Shown here: positions 1 to 9,040 of the stretch, one piece after another
Layout: each line of letters begins with the position of its first letter
Numbering within the stretch: the stretch's first letter is position 1
Source of the DNA: Phoronis ovalis
Taxonomy: Eukaryota > Phoronida > Phoronidae
Direction: 5' to 3'
DNA: 13,136 nucleotides
Assembly: GCA_028565635.1 (NCBI GenBank)
Contig: JAOXYB010040217.1
Location: 1-13,136, forward strand
Made by a program: the position numbers and the translations under genes
The notes under the pieces: generated by a model
Database searches by the model: none
The model's input: only the letters and a program-made list of their open reading frames with translations
Told to the model about the DNA's origin: nothing

Positions 1-503
1 TGCCTGCACTTTTTTCATCCTGGAACAATTATTATTACCTACAAAAGGAAAATTCCTTAATATTGATAATATGGCTCAGACTTTGCCACTCACAAGAACG
101 ACAACAAAGCTGCATATCCTATAAATAGGAAAAGCAGCAAAAAGGGGAAATATTATATTTTCCCACCCGAATTACCCCAAAACCATCCATATCACCTCTG
201 TAAACATCTCTCTATACACACCCCGAGTTTCAGAGCCCATAACTCCTTGCTTAATATATCATTTAAAACTTTCATATTATGATTTAGGTTACCTCTCAAT
301 TTAAATTTTAATCTAATTATTCTCTGTTTATAGCTTAACTCATGTAAGATTCAGATTTGACTAAATTATATTTTTATTTTTTATTACAATACAAAAATAT
401 AAAATGATTGCTTTTTAGCCAATAGCAGTTCATTTTAATATATGTTAGTCTAAACACCATGACTTTGGTGGGGTATGTTCAAATAATTTTCATTGACTTC
501 CTA
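1..503. other. 3' flank of the FIST_C exon, non-coding
   Basis: AT-rich sequence with no coding signal on either strand. It lies downstream of the stop codon of the minus-strand FIST_C exon and probably includes its 3' untranslated region. Two overlapping poly(A) signals read on the minus strand (see separate entry). Left of position 350 I see nothing specific beyond a short pyrimidine-rich stretch near 160-230. Confidence 0.5.
373..385 (-). promoter_or_regulatory. Candidate poly(A) signals (AATAAA, two copies)
   Basis: Read on the minus strand, AATAAA occurs at 378-373 and again at 385-380, about 120 bases past the TAG stop of the FIST_C exon. Spacing and orientation suit a terminal exon. 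In DNA this AT-rich the hexamer is common by chance, so this is only supporting evidence. Confidence 0.4.
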
Positions 504-1073
504 CTATTTACCCAGCGACACTAAAACCAGTACAGTTTTATCTGTGTGAAAAAACTTGACCTCACTTCCAGAAACTTTTCCTGAATGATCAACTTTAATT
601 TTCTTTTGCTTGGGTGAACGATTTTCAGTATATATATCAGGCACAATAAATTGTTCGTGTCCAATCTGCGTACTACAAGTAACACCAAATAAAGGAGTAT
701 CGGGAAATAATTTTCTGAACTCGTTAACTTCTGCATTTTCGAATTGTTCATCGCCCAGAAATGTATTCATCTGTCCGATAATAAAACCAAAGCTGTTTGC
801 TTCTGATAATGTTCCATCTTTGAGTTTCTGCAAAGATTCTTTAACCTGTGCTGTTGTTGCTCCTTCTTCCATTAGGCACGATGTTACACACATGTTATCA
901 CCACTAAAAGCGACTCCCATTCCAACTGGATTACCATCTCTGTAAGGCAAGCAACAGAATTTGTCAGCAATTCCCAGCTGATAAAACTGAGATTTAAAAT
1001 ATTTAGCAACTTCGGGAGACAACTGCAGTATTTGCCTCCTATAACATTTACCTCTTACTAGTTTCACAATCAA
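504..1073 (-). CDS. FBXO22-like FIST_C domain, C-terminal exon (partial)
   Basis: The open frame gives about 189 residues ending in TAG, and stays open to about 1091. From about residue 48 it follows the C-terminal half of human FBXO22 as I recall it. GMGVAFSGD (51-59) fits the start of the FIST_C core. GFIIGQMNTFLG (96-107) fits the segment that reads GFMFACVGRG in human. EVNEFRKLFPDTPLFG (115-130) fits the very conserved AFRKFFPSVPLFG, and the ...SLGK end fits ...HLGSSK. FBXO22 is an SCF ubiquitin-ligase substrate receptor with an N-terminal F-box and a FIST sensory-type domain. Here the F-box and FIST_N are absent. No ATG precedes the conserved core, so it must be entered by splicing; possible acceptors precede 1022 (CTGCAG, in phase 0) and 1038. 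The frame is intact despite divergence, suggesting selection. No upstream FBXO22 exons were found, so it could be a terminal exon, a chimeric exon or a gene fragment. Confidence 0.72.
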   Translation of the reverse strand: MIVKLVRGKCYRRQILQLSPEVAKYFKSQFYQLGIADKFCCLPYRDGNPVGMGVAFSGDNMCVTSCLMEEGATTAQVKESLQKLKDGTLSEANSFGFIIGQMNTFLGDEQFENAEVNEFRKLFPDTPLFGVTCSTQIGHEQFIVPDIYTENRSPKQKKIKVDHSGKVSGSEVKFFHTDKTVLVLVSLGK

Positions 1074-1454
1074 AATACATTTTTGGACAGGTTAATATAT
1101 TAACTATTAAGATTATAAATCTAATAAAAAAAAAGGTTAAATCAGTTTCTATAATCCGTATCAGGTAGCCATTTTGGAGAATGTCGTATGAAAATTATTT
1201 CATACATTCAAGTTAAAAACTCATATTCCTAACTATTTTGAATCTTTGCAAAAAATTCATCTTTAAATATACGTATACAAAGGAATTTTTTCACAACTTT
1301 TTTGAAAATTTAGGATTACAAATTTGTTGATTGGGCATGATCCTTATATTTCATATATAACAAAAGCAACAGTTTGGAATATGGGACACTATTTTGGAGG
1401 TATACATGTGAAATGTATTTGTGCAAAGTTTCGTGGGTTTAACTTAATAGTAAG

Positions 1455-1480
1455 TTTTTTGAAATTTAAATTTCAAAAAA
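1455..1480. repeat. Perfect 26-bp palindrome
   Basis: Thirteen bases TTTTTTGAAATTT are followed immediately by their exact reverse complement, with no spacer. The flanks do not extend the symmetry. It could extrude as a cruciform or be the remnant centre of a foldback element; no function is implied. Confidence 0.85.
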
Positions 1481-2336
1481 AATATTTTCCCCAAATAATT
1501 GGCTTTTCATAAGATCAAATTCATTATTTGTAAGGTGCATTTACCTATTTAAAAATACATATTTCAATACACCTTTCCTTTAGTTTTTATTACTACAACA
1601 TAGGTTATTATAATACAAGCACATCTCAACGTTTCTCAAGACCTTATAAAATATGCCAACAAAAATTTAAATCATGAACATTTTGGATCTCACCAGGCAG
1701 CATGCGTTCACAATTAGTAGTATGCAAAGCACTAAAATTATTTGTTTTTGCTACTTGGCATGGTATTTTTTACTTTTGGTGACTTTCTTAAGGGCAGGGC
1801 ATATACTGTGACATTGTTGCAACATACTATCTCGAGAACAAACAAGGTTGTGTTAGGATTTTTGGTCAGACTATCGATTTATCTGCCTCCAACTAGTGTT
1901 TTAGCTAAATATATATTCGAAATTTATCAATCTCCGAAGACCCATTCCTGGACAGATCAATTACGATTTTGAGTACGGAAAATATATCGCTGGTCGTGTC
2001 TCTACTTATTGGATAAAATCTCCTATTTTAATTCTTTTAATGTGGATTAGTAATTTCTTACTATTGGATTCAATCAGATATAATTCGAGGAATATTCGGA
2101 TAATTGGTACTTTTATGACGCCTACAACTAAGTCATCCGGGAACTCAGCTCAACACAAAGGATTTTAAATATCGCGGCTATATTTGGATTAATTTTGACA
2201 AATTGGATGTACAGGATTATAATAAATTCTAGGTAAATAAATTAATTAAACTCTAATATATCTTTTGTATCGTTTCTAGTAATTTCAGTTCCTTTCTTAA
2301 ATAAGTAGCTCAAACTCTTATAAAAATGTAACCGGC

Positions 2337-2460
2337 CCCGTTCTAGCTCTTTCTAACCTCGACTTTCTATTATCTTCTGCTCCTGTTTTCTACTCCGTTC
2401 TGCTCTCTCTTTCTGTCTACCCCCTCTCTTTCTCTCTACTCCCTCTCTTTCTGTCTACTT
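2337..2460. repeat. Pyrimidine-rich imperfect tandem repeat
   Basis: The plus strand is almost pure C/T for over 100 bases. Its right half is made of three imperfect units of about 20 bases built on CTCTCTTTCTSTCTACYCC. It is simple low-complexity sequence; a polypyrimidine/polypurine strand bias of this length can form triplex DNA. Confidence 0.7.
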
Positions 2461-3123
2461 GAGAATGGTAAAAACACTTTTTTATAGACAAGGATGACGA
2501 GATCTTTAAGAAATACTGGGAAAATTTAGGAGCCAAAATAGATCTACTAGTCATTTTCCCCCGGGGGGCTCACTTAAAAAAATGTCGGGTACGCATGCTT
2601 GTTCCAATTTATTTTGCGAGATGTACATAAAAATCGTTACTATATAGATTCACGTACTAATAGATGTTGCTCCAAATGGCGCTTTAAAGCTTAACTGAAT
2701 ATGCTGGTAAATGTTTTTGTATGTAAAAAAATTAGTGATAAAGTGGATTCAAAAAATGTATTATCGAAACATCACAAATTAGCATGACCTGAATTGTGAT
2801 ACTCCTCTGAGAACCAAGGGTATTTAACAAAAGTTGCTTGAACTGTAAATAGTGATTAGTCTAACACCTGGTACATAAATTTCTTTATCTGTACCCTCTT
2901 TAGAACTACAATACTTTTTCTTAGGCACTCAAGTCCTTTTTGAGTTGTATATGGTACCTCATGTCTTGGGTTTCTCACATAAGTTTAAATGTTTTAAAAT
3001 TGAAAATATAACAGCAATTAGAAATTTACGAAGTTGAATATTTTGTTTTTGATTGCAAAGTGCAAAAATGCAACATATTAAACGCCGTACAAAGTCAAAA
3101 TGTCGAACCGTGAACATTCTGAC

Positions 3124-3300
3124 ATCTATGTATTTTGACAATTCTGCTGCTGCCTGATAGATCTGTAAAAGTTCCTTTAGTTCTCTTGCCTCAGCTCTAT
3201 CGTCTAAATACAAATGGCAAGCTTCATGTAATTCAGCAACACGGTGTTCATCACAGTGTAACTGCAGTGCTAACAGATTGGTATCTGTGTCTACTAGGAT
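3124..3300 (-). CDS. DFFA-like gene, exon D: DFF-C-like helical domain
   Basis: The acceptor is TTCTTTTGCAG just right of 3300, and the exon enters in phase 0, matching the exon C donor. It gives model residues 127-185. The series ILVDTD (127-132), LALQL (136-140), LDDR (158-161) and LLQIYQA (170-176) matches, in order and spacing, LVDAP, LAQEL, LDQR and LLQLYLQA of human DFFA. In ICAD this region forms the helical bundle C-terminal to the linker. The left end is uncertain. Homology stops near 3140, while the frame stays open to a TGA at 2959. GT dinucleotides at 3123 (used here), 3090, 3029 and 2978 are all imperfect donors; 2978 (GTGAGA) matches best inside the intron but would add residues that look intronic. 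The C-terminal part of ICAD was not found and may lie beyond position 1. Confidence 0.75.
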
Positions 3301-3485
3301 CTGCAAAAGAAGAGATACTTTCAGATAGTTCTCAGAGTTAACAAATTTTTAAATATGTTACTTCACAAAGTCTCGTTCGTTTCTATATTATAAATGCACC
3401 AGTGTCTTTTCACTGGGGTTTTCTGTAATAAACACCAAAATACAGCATATTCCAGTAGCTGGCATTAGAATTTTGTTGGCTAAAC

Positions 3486-3760
3486 CCACACCAAAAATGA
3501 AAGTTGTTTAATGGGCTAAAGACCCCTAAAAACTGAGTTGCTCGGCAAGTTTTTATTTCTTAAAAATTGTTTAATGGGTAAAAGCCCTTAGAAACAAAAC
3601 ATATTTTAAATCAGATAACACTGCAAGAATTTGGGTTTTCGTGTTTTTTAGACTTTACAATAAAAAATATTAAAAGGCTGAAATTTAAAGTGGTCAGGCC
3701 CGTTAAGCAAGTTTTAAAAAAATAAAAGTGAAAACGCCAAAATTTGAAGCAGTCGGTCTG
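3486..3760. repeat. Dispersed repeat family 1, copy 1
   Basis: It shares long, ordered, diverged similarity with 5283-5567 in the same orientation. Shared blocks include CCACACCAAAAAT, AAAAACTGAGT, AGAATTTGGGTTTTCGTGTTT, AAAAGTGAAAA and TTTGAAGCAGTCG. Inside, the motif GTTTAATGGG plus TAAAGMCCC occurs twice. There is no open frame or terminal inverted repeat, so the class is unknown. The divergence suggests old insertions. Confidence 0.85.
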
Positions 3761-4442
3761 AACGTATTTTATTGTCAGAATTTAAACAAGACATTTGTCA
3801 TGTCAGATGCCCATCACATCCTTAGGATTACAACACTGTGAATCATAAGGGGTATGTTGCCCTAGCTGTTTAAAGCTGGGCAGTTCAATTTTTAAGTAGT
3901 TACCTGAAATGTTACATACACAAAGTAAAGTATCTTTTCAAGGTCATTCTAAAATGTCACCTTGCCTATTACAACACCAGCCTACGGCTATCACGGTTTT
4001 GATACCAAACTGCATTACAAGGCATCTTAAAACGAATCATTTAAAATTTACAGACAAGTGTAAAATTGAATTTTCTTTCTAACTGCTAACTTTTTATAAA
4101 AATATCTCATTTAAGTACTTTCATTTTTTTAACAAATATCATTTCCTTACAATTAAAAACATAGAAAAAAATAAAAAGACGCAACTTTATTATGATTTAT
4201 AAGCTGTTTTTTGAAGCCATTTAACTGTCATTTTCGCATTAGTAGCTACTTCATATATAAGTATTATTTCATATCTTGACAGACAAAATTAAAATCTCGA
4301 TGGATATCCTTTCCAATGATGTACAATACAAGCATATACTTCAGGAAAATGTATTTTTAAACTAATTAATTATGTTTACAAGACAGTGAAATGGTACCGG
4401 CATGATATGTGAATCTTCCAGTCAACACTTAGTCCTTCCTGC

Positions 4443-4705
4443 AACTGGCACAAATGACATGCCCTCTCTGGCCGCCAGTAAGCCATATTGGAAGTAATCC
4501 GAATTAAAATTATACTTGACCTGAACTTCAACCTGCACTTACTCTGTACCAAATATGAAGCTGATTGGATAAAATTAAAGTTGTTATTGCGGTGTACAAT
4601 CTCAAAAACAAACATGACCACCAATTGGGCATTTAGGAAGTGATCCAGGTCAAAATTAAAACCAACCTGTTCTTTGACCTGTATTTACCCTGTTAATCTA
4701 TAAGA
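4443..4705. repeat. Dispersed repeat family 2, two tandem-like units
   Basis: Two diverged units share an order of blocks: a CC-CCA block, GCCATATTGG or GGGCATTTAGG, GGAAGTRATCC, then an AAAATTA block and a pyrimidine-rich CCTG stretch. Unit 1 is centred near 4490 and unit 2 near 4638. A third unit lies at 5660-5803. Similar GGAAGTGATCCAGGTC-type sequence is typical of diverged interspersed repeats; the class is not determinable here. Confidence 0.65.
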
Positions 4706-5282
4706 ACCTGAACAGATAAAAACTGACACATTTATTGCAAGACAACATGTTATGCAAAGAAAAACTGTCAAAGATTCTGATCAGCATTTGAGCCACATTT
4801 CAAGGTCATTCTAGCTAACTTATTATGACCACCTGCCTATGGCATTTGTGAATCCACTTTTGAATTGTCCAGTACAATGGTAATATCTGAGCAGGTAAGC
4901 ACAAGGCACGAAGATGCATGATCACACATTAATAATTAATATTTTATTTCTTATAAAATTTGTCAGAACTCATCGTGATATCTAATATACATTTTGGAAA
5001 ACATAAAATTCAACATTATAAATAACATGATTTGCATTTTAGTAATAATCTAGTTAAGTCAGTCTTTAAGACAATGGTTGAAAAACTTTGTAGTGAATGC
5101 GGGGAGCTATAGTTCATTCCCTTTGAGAAGAGTCGAGACTTTCTCGAGATTTGTAATCATTCAAAACACATTTTTTGGCTGAATTTCTTGAAGCTTAAAC
5201 AAATAAAAAATGATAGCAAATATTTTACGAAATACATGCTACCAAATTTGTACACGTAAATGTACTTCATATTTGAGTAACG

Positions 5283-5567
5283 CCACACCAAAAATAAAAA
5301 TTGTTTAACTAGCGAAAGCGCTCAAAAACTGAGTCGGTTGCTAGATATTTATTTCAATTTTAAAAAGTGTTTAAGGGCGAGTTGGTCAGGCTTTTTTTTA
5401 AAGAAAAGAAAAGATATTTTGAATCAGACAACACCACGAGAATTTGGGTTTTCGTGTTTCTGTTTTTTTTTACAATAAAAAATTGAAATGCCGAAACCCG
5501 TTAAACAAGTTTTTAAAAACAAAAGTGAAAATACCAAATTTGAAGCAGTCGCGCCCATTAAACAAGT
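5283..5567. repeat. Dispersed repeat family 1, copy 2
   Basis: Second, same-orientation copy of the repeat at 3486-3760, with many indels. It has a short palindrome AGCGAAAGCGCT near its left end. The motif CCC(G/A)TTAAACAAGTT occurs twice in this copy (about 5497 and 5555) and once in copy 1 near 3700, so the family is partly built of internal subrepeats. Confidence 0.85.
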
Positions 5568-5659
5568 TATAACACATTCTATACATCATACACAAATCAT
5601 ATATTTTGTGCGGAGATAATTGGTTGATACCATTGCAGTCAGTGTATCATCTTTGCTGT

Positions 5660-5803
5660 AGCTGGCGCAAAGTGATGTGCCCAATCCAGAACAAACAAGG
5701 TCACCAGCTGACAATATTGGAAGTAATCAAGGTCAAAATTATAGGAGACTTGCACTTTGACCTGTCAAAATGACTGAACTGCCTATTAATCTCAATATAA
5801 CAT
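5660..5803. repeat. Dispersed repeat family 2, third unit
   Basis: CTGGCGCAAAGTGATGTGCCC parallels CTGGCACAAATGACATGCCC near 4443. It is followed, as there, by a CACCA block, ATATTGGAAGTAATC and AAGGTCAAAATTATA. The last part also matches the unit at 4638 (AGGTCAAAATTA, TTTGACCTG, TTAATCT). It follows family 1 copy 2 directly. Confidence 0.7.
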
Positions 5804-6110
5804 ATTAAATGTAATATGGGTGGTGAAGTTTTCTAAACGTTTTGCTAATCTACAGACTTAAATGAATGGGAAAGAACCAGGAAAACATGATTTTTGTTTT
5901 GAAATGATATTTCACTCATATACCTACCAAGATATGTTTTTTAAATATCAATCATCAATTATACACTGTCTAAGCAATAGATGCTACCTGCAGGGTGGTC
6001 AAGTGTATGGGTATAACAGATACTTCTAAATCAAAAGGTCCCCATTTACTTTTCATATATGTCAGTAGTACAAAGTAGTATTTATCAACTGCTAACAAAC
6101 TAGTACATTA

Positions 6111-6399
6111 CTATCGTTTGCAATGAAATGCCATCCAGTGGTATAGTGGTATTGGATCGTGATGTCGCATTTTATAATGAGGACATTGGTTATACAGCAT
6201 AGGCATTACTGCACAACTTGAAATGCAGCGAGAACATTCAAATTTTAAATAGGCGAATGTTTGTGATGATATGATAATCTTGTAGATTAAATTTTCACAA
6301 AGATGCCTTTGTAGCATAATTAATGTCCTCACTATAAAATGCAACGTCACAAATAAAATTCTAATATACCACAGGGTCACATTTCATTGCAAACAATAG
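6111..6399. mobile_element. Long-TIR non-autonomous element (MITE/foldback), 289 bp
   Basis: About 96 bases at the left end (6111-6206) recur inverted at the right end (6303-6399). The outer 20 bases match 19/20 (CTATYGTTTGCAATGAAATG) and an inner block GCATTTTATARTGAGGACATT matches 20/21, with weaker similarity between. TA flanks both ends (6109-6110, 6400-6401), consistent with a TA target duplication as in Tc1/mariner-type or PIF-type elements. There is no transposase. The right end is only 58 bases from the exon C donor. Confidence 0.88.
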
Positions 6400-6457
6400 T
6401 AAAGCGCATTTTACGTTTGTAGCTGATTTTCATCCGTTGTATTTTATAAGCATATAC

Positions 6458-6552
6458 CTGAACATCTCTTTCATCAGGAGACATGTTGGCCTGTAACTTC
6501 TCAATTACTTTTCTGAGTTTGTAAAAATTATAGTTAGCCAACATTTGTTCTG
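6458..6552 (-). CDS. DFFA-like gene, exon C: linker between CIDE-N and DFF-C
   Basis: The acceptor TTTTATTTCAG ends at 6553 and the donor CAG|GTATATG lies at 6458/6457; both are good. The 95 bases start in phase 1, completing an Ala codon with exon B, and end in phase 0, feeding exon D. It encodes model residues 95-126. The run NYNFYKLRKVIEKL is basic and amphipathic and corresponds to the LKWKNVARQL segment before the DFF-C domain in human DFFA. SPDERDVQ (119-126) corresponds to SEEDLQ just before LVD. It contains DERD (121-124), a DxxD tetrapeptide of the effector-caspase type. In human ICAD the linker site DETD lies further upstream, so equivalence is only a guess. Confidence 0.78.
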
Positions 6553-7293
6553 CTGAAATAAAATGGAAAATAAACGTAAGAAAAATGTTTATATGGCAAG
6601 GGAATTGTTTAACATGAAAAAACTGAATGCCTGAAAAATACAGCCCCCGTGGAATTCCTTAACAATTTCTCCTATTCTGCAACAGAAATGACAAATGTTG
6701 TATAGCTATGATCTGCACATTTTTTAAGTTTTGAAAAAAAAAAAAAAATCTCTAATCAAAAGCATTCACTTAGCAAAAAGTCAGACTCAACCCAGCTCCT
6801 GAGACATTTTTAATATGGCAGTATGAGCACTTTCAGAAACTTCAAACATGTTTCCGAATTTTCGACGGAACTTGTGTGCCCAAACTTTCTAAATTTAAAG
6901 ACAATTTCATTGCTTTTTTGAATGCATGAATTTTCATTGACAAGCTGCATATGTCGTGCAACTCAAGCCTTTTTCAAGCACTCTTAGTCGATTTCCAGTA
7001 GTTTTCAAGGACAAGTGCAGACCTTGTGGAAGAGCTCATAATGGCATGTTAGAACATGCAATTCTGCATCAAAATTAAAATACCCACTTTCTGTCGGATT
7101 TTGTCCTCATTACAAAATAGCACAGAAACTAATAAGATGGCAAAGCCATGAAGAAAACAAACTGAAACAGATGGACGAGATGAACACTAATACAGAAAGA
7201 ATATAAAACTATTAAATGGAGAGTGACAGAGTACAATTGCAATAACATTTTTCTTCACATATGTCTAATATACATAATATCACCAATAAAAGA

Positions 7294-7525
7294 CTAAAGC
7301 CACCCTTACAAAATTGTTGGTTTGTTGTTGCCGACTGACCCACAAAAAAAGTGCGAACCCGAAAAAAAAATTCCCTCTATTGCTAGCAATTTTTTTTTTG
7401 TGCATTAAAATCTTTCTCGATCAAAATTTAGATACATTTCTGGAATTTCACATTTGCTTTTCTCAACTGAAAAAAAATTCTACCTACCGACACACAAACC
7501 AACATTTTTTTAAGGGTGGCCTAAA
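7294..7525. mobile_element. MITE, 222 bp, with 5-bp target duplication
   Basis: The element is 7299-7520. Its 27-bp terminal inverted repeats start GCCACCCTTA and contain TGTTGGTTTGT; they match at 25/27 positions before diverging. The perfect flanking direct repeat CTAAA (7294-7298, 7521-7525) looks like the target-site duplication. There is no coding capacity; the plus-strand open frame through it is incidental. A 5-bp duplication is uncommon among cut-and-paste superfamilies (Transib makes one), but the termini do not match the Transib CACWATG consensus as I know it, so the superfamily is unassigned. Confidence 0.88.
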
Positions 7526-8737
7526 TATATTAAATTAGTCATGTTTATTTCAACAGTACATGTTTATCATTGTTGATATTTAGTGATACCTCATTACTTA
7601 CGGCTTACAGATCCATTTGGTACCATGTGTCTCATAGAGTGTGACAGTGATACCTCCTTTGAGTACATGTACCTATTTCGTTATTTCATTATCAATTTAA
7701 ACAAGGCAAGTTGCATAACTTTCAACCAGGCCTTTAGCCAGCGACCCGTCATTCCGTCAAATGACAAGTTATAATTTTCAATTGACAGTTAAAAATCTTG
7801 GCTGTGTTTTTGAATCTACAATGTATCTCTGTAATTTCAGGGGTTTCTTTAAGGGAATTCCCAACTAGGACTGATCCAGTAATGACTGAGATTCTATATG
7901 AGAATTAATATGGCTGACGCTAAAATAAACTAAGAAACAGGCAGTAACATTTTCTATGACAGCATTTATACTATGGCATACCTTTCAAGAGCTTTTTACT
8001 GATTATCCAAATTATATTTCAGTAAAACGAACGCATGATAAACTGCCATGCCTGTCCTGCAGTAGGTTGTATTGCAAATTTACATTCAACTGGTATAACA
8101 AAAGTTGGCTGTATCCAAGAAAGAATTTGAGCCTGTTAGGTGTTTTTTTTATTTCTCTCTGATTTTCTGATGCATTTTTGGGAAAACTGCATCAGGTGTT
8201 TCATACACAGTTTATTGTTATTTTTCATATTGAAAATTTTGGAAATTATTGTACTAAAACGGATATTTTTAAGATTAAAGTTACTACACCCCAAGCTTAG
8301 TAGAATATTCTCATATGTTAATAGAGTAAAGGACCTGTCAGATCAAAGCAAAATGTTTCAATTTAGGTTTCAAAATGATCATATACATGTCAGGAACACA
8401 CATATTTAGTTGAAAGTTGCTACGGAATCTGAACTTTGCTGCGTCCAATTCTAACTCATGCAAGTAATTTTTTATACATTTTATTCTATACAGATTTAAA
8501 TATATCTTTGTTCATATGTCGATTGTCTTATAAAATAGCTTAAAAGCGAACAGCTTTGTTTTTGAAATGTGCGCGGTGGGGGCTTATCTTCATTGGAATT
8601 TCTTAGTGGACAACCACAAGAATAAAAAACATATTATGGGTGTTGGTTCTTAAAAAATTGTTAAGTCTTATTGTCTTGGCTGTCTTCTCTCTACATTTTT
8701 CTCTACTCTCAGAAATGAATTAGTGACTACGGCCTTA

Positions 8738-8797
8738 CAAGGGGGGTTACATCCCTCCTGCTCAGGACTACGGTCCTCACGTGGTGGCAGAGCCACC
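8738..8797 (+). other. GC-rich cluster of three consecutive hairpins
   Basis: Within 60 bases, in otherwise AT-rich DNA, three stems follow each other. The first is GGGGGG pairing imperfectly with CCCTCC (8741-8758). The second is AGGAC-TACG-GTCCT (8764-8777), a stem closed by a cUACGg tetraloop of the very stable UNCG class. The third is GGTGGC-AGA-GCCACC (8783-8797). It could be a structured repeat (SINE-type) or an RNA element; no known RNA family was recognised. Confidence 0.5.
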
Positions 8798-9040
8798 GCC
8801 TGGACACATGACTGCCAAAGAAATTTTAAATACACTAAATGACTGGTAACTTTCTATTACAGGCTAAAACCCTGCTTCCAACTGGCTACTATTGGCAAAA
8901 CCAGTTAACAATTCCAAACAGTACCGACAGGTGGGAGAAAATAAAGGATCACAGAAATGTAACAAAATACCTTCCTACATGGAGCATCAGATAATCAATT
9001 CAACGTCATATGATAAGCAACAGCAAGTGTTTCGCTTTAC

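Larger units (their letters stand above)
1092..3020. other. Non-coding stretch between FIST_C exon and DFFA exon D
   Basis: Both strands were inspected for remaining FBXO22 or DFFA exons and none was recognised. It contains a perfect 26-bp palindrome (1455-1480), a pyrimidine-rich tract (about 2337-2460) and a CCCCCGGGGGG run near 2559. Plus-strand frames at 1324-1512 and 1742-1972 are open but resemble no family I know. A 40-odd-residue open stretch from about 2488 on the plus strand follows an acceptor-like TTTTTTATAG, but has no recognisable domain. Confidence 0.5.
3301..6457 (-). other. Intron between exons D and C, repeat-rich
   Basis: Its minus-strand 5' end is the GTATATG donor at 6457 and its 3' end the TTTTGCAG acceptor at 3301. 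It holds two copies of a ~280-bp dispersed repeat (3486-3760, 5283-5567), at least three copies of a second family (about 4443-4705 and 5660-5803) and a long-TIR element (6111-6399). The minus-strand open frames at 4376-4624 and 6111-6380 lie wholly within these repeats and are not genes. Confidence 0.7.
6553..9040 (-). other. Intron between exons C and B
   Basis: It runs on the minus strand from the TTTAG|GTAAAG donor at 9040 to the TTTCAG acceptor at 6553. It contains a 222-bp MITE (7299-7520), a poly(A) run near 6734-6747 and a GC-rich hairpin cluster (8738-8797). The plus-strand open frames at 7583-7774, 7956-8162 and 8140-8409 show no family resemblance and have AT-driven composition. 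No extra exon was needed or found. Confidence 0.65.

Noticed and set aside
521-751. 76-codon minus-strand frame inside the FIST_C region
   Set aside because: Alternative frame of the same exon, with no domain similarity.
610-945. 111-codon plus-strand open frame
   Set aside because: It is the antisense shadow of the FIST_C exon, whose minus-strand translation carries the recognisable family similarity.
1742-1972. 76-codon plus-strand frame with a hydrophobic start
   Set aside because: No recognisable domain, partner exon or codon bias; treated as chance.
2488-2633. Plus-strand open stretch after TTTTTTATAG, possible exon
   Set aside because: The acceptor-like context is tempting, but the roughly 48 residues match nothing and no donor or neighbouring exon was found.
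2959-3123. Leftward extension of exon D to the TGA at 2959
   Set aside because: Similarity to DFFA stops near 3140 and the added residues look like translated intron; kept only as a stated alternative.
6111-6380. 89-codon minus-strand frame
   Set aside because: It lies entirely within the long-TIR element and is explained by it.
7314-7538. 74-codon plus-strand frame
   Set aside because: It spans the MITE, including its inverted repeats and poly-A/T runs, and is not a protein.
8140-8409. 89-codon plus-strand hydrophobic frame, and 7956-8162
   Set aside because: Leucine/isoleucine/phenylalanine-rich content is what AT-rich intron sequence gives; no splice or start context and no family resemblance.
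8728-8800. tRNA-like appearance of the GC-rich hairpin block
   Set aside because: No cloverleaf, T-loop GTTCRANNC box or acceptor stem could be drawn; reported as hairpins only.
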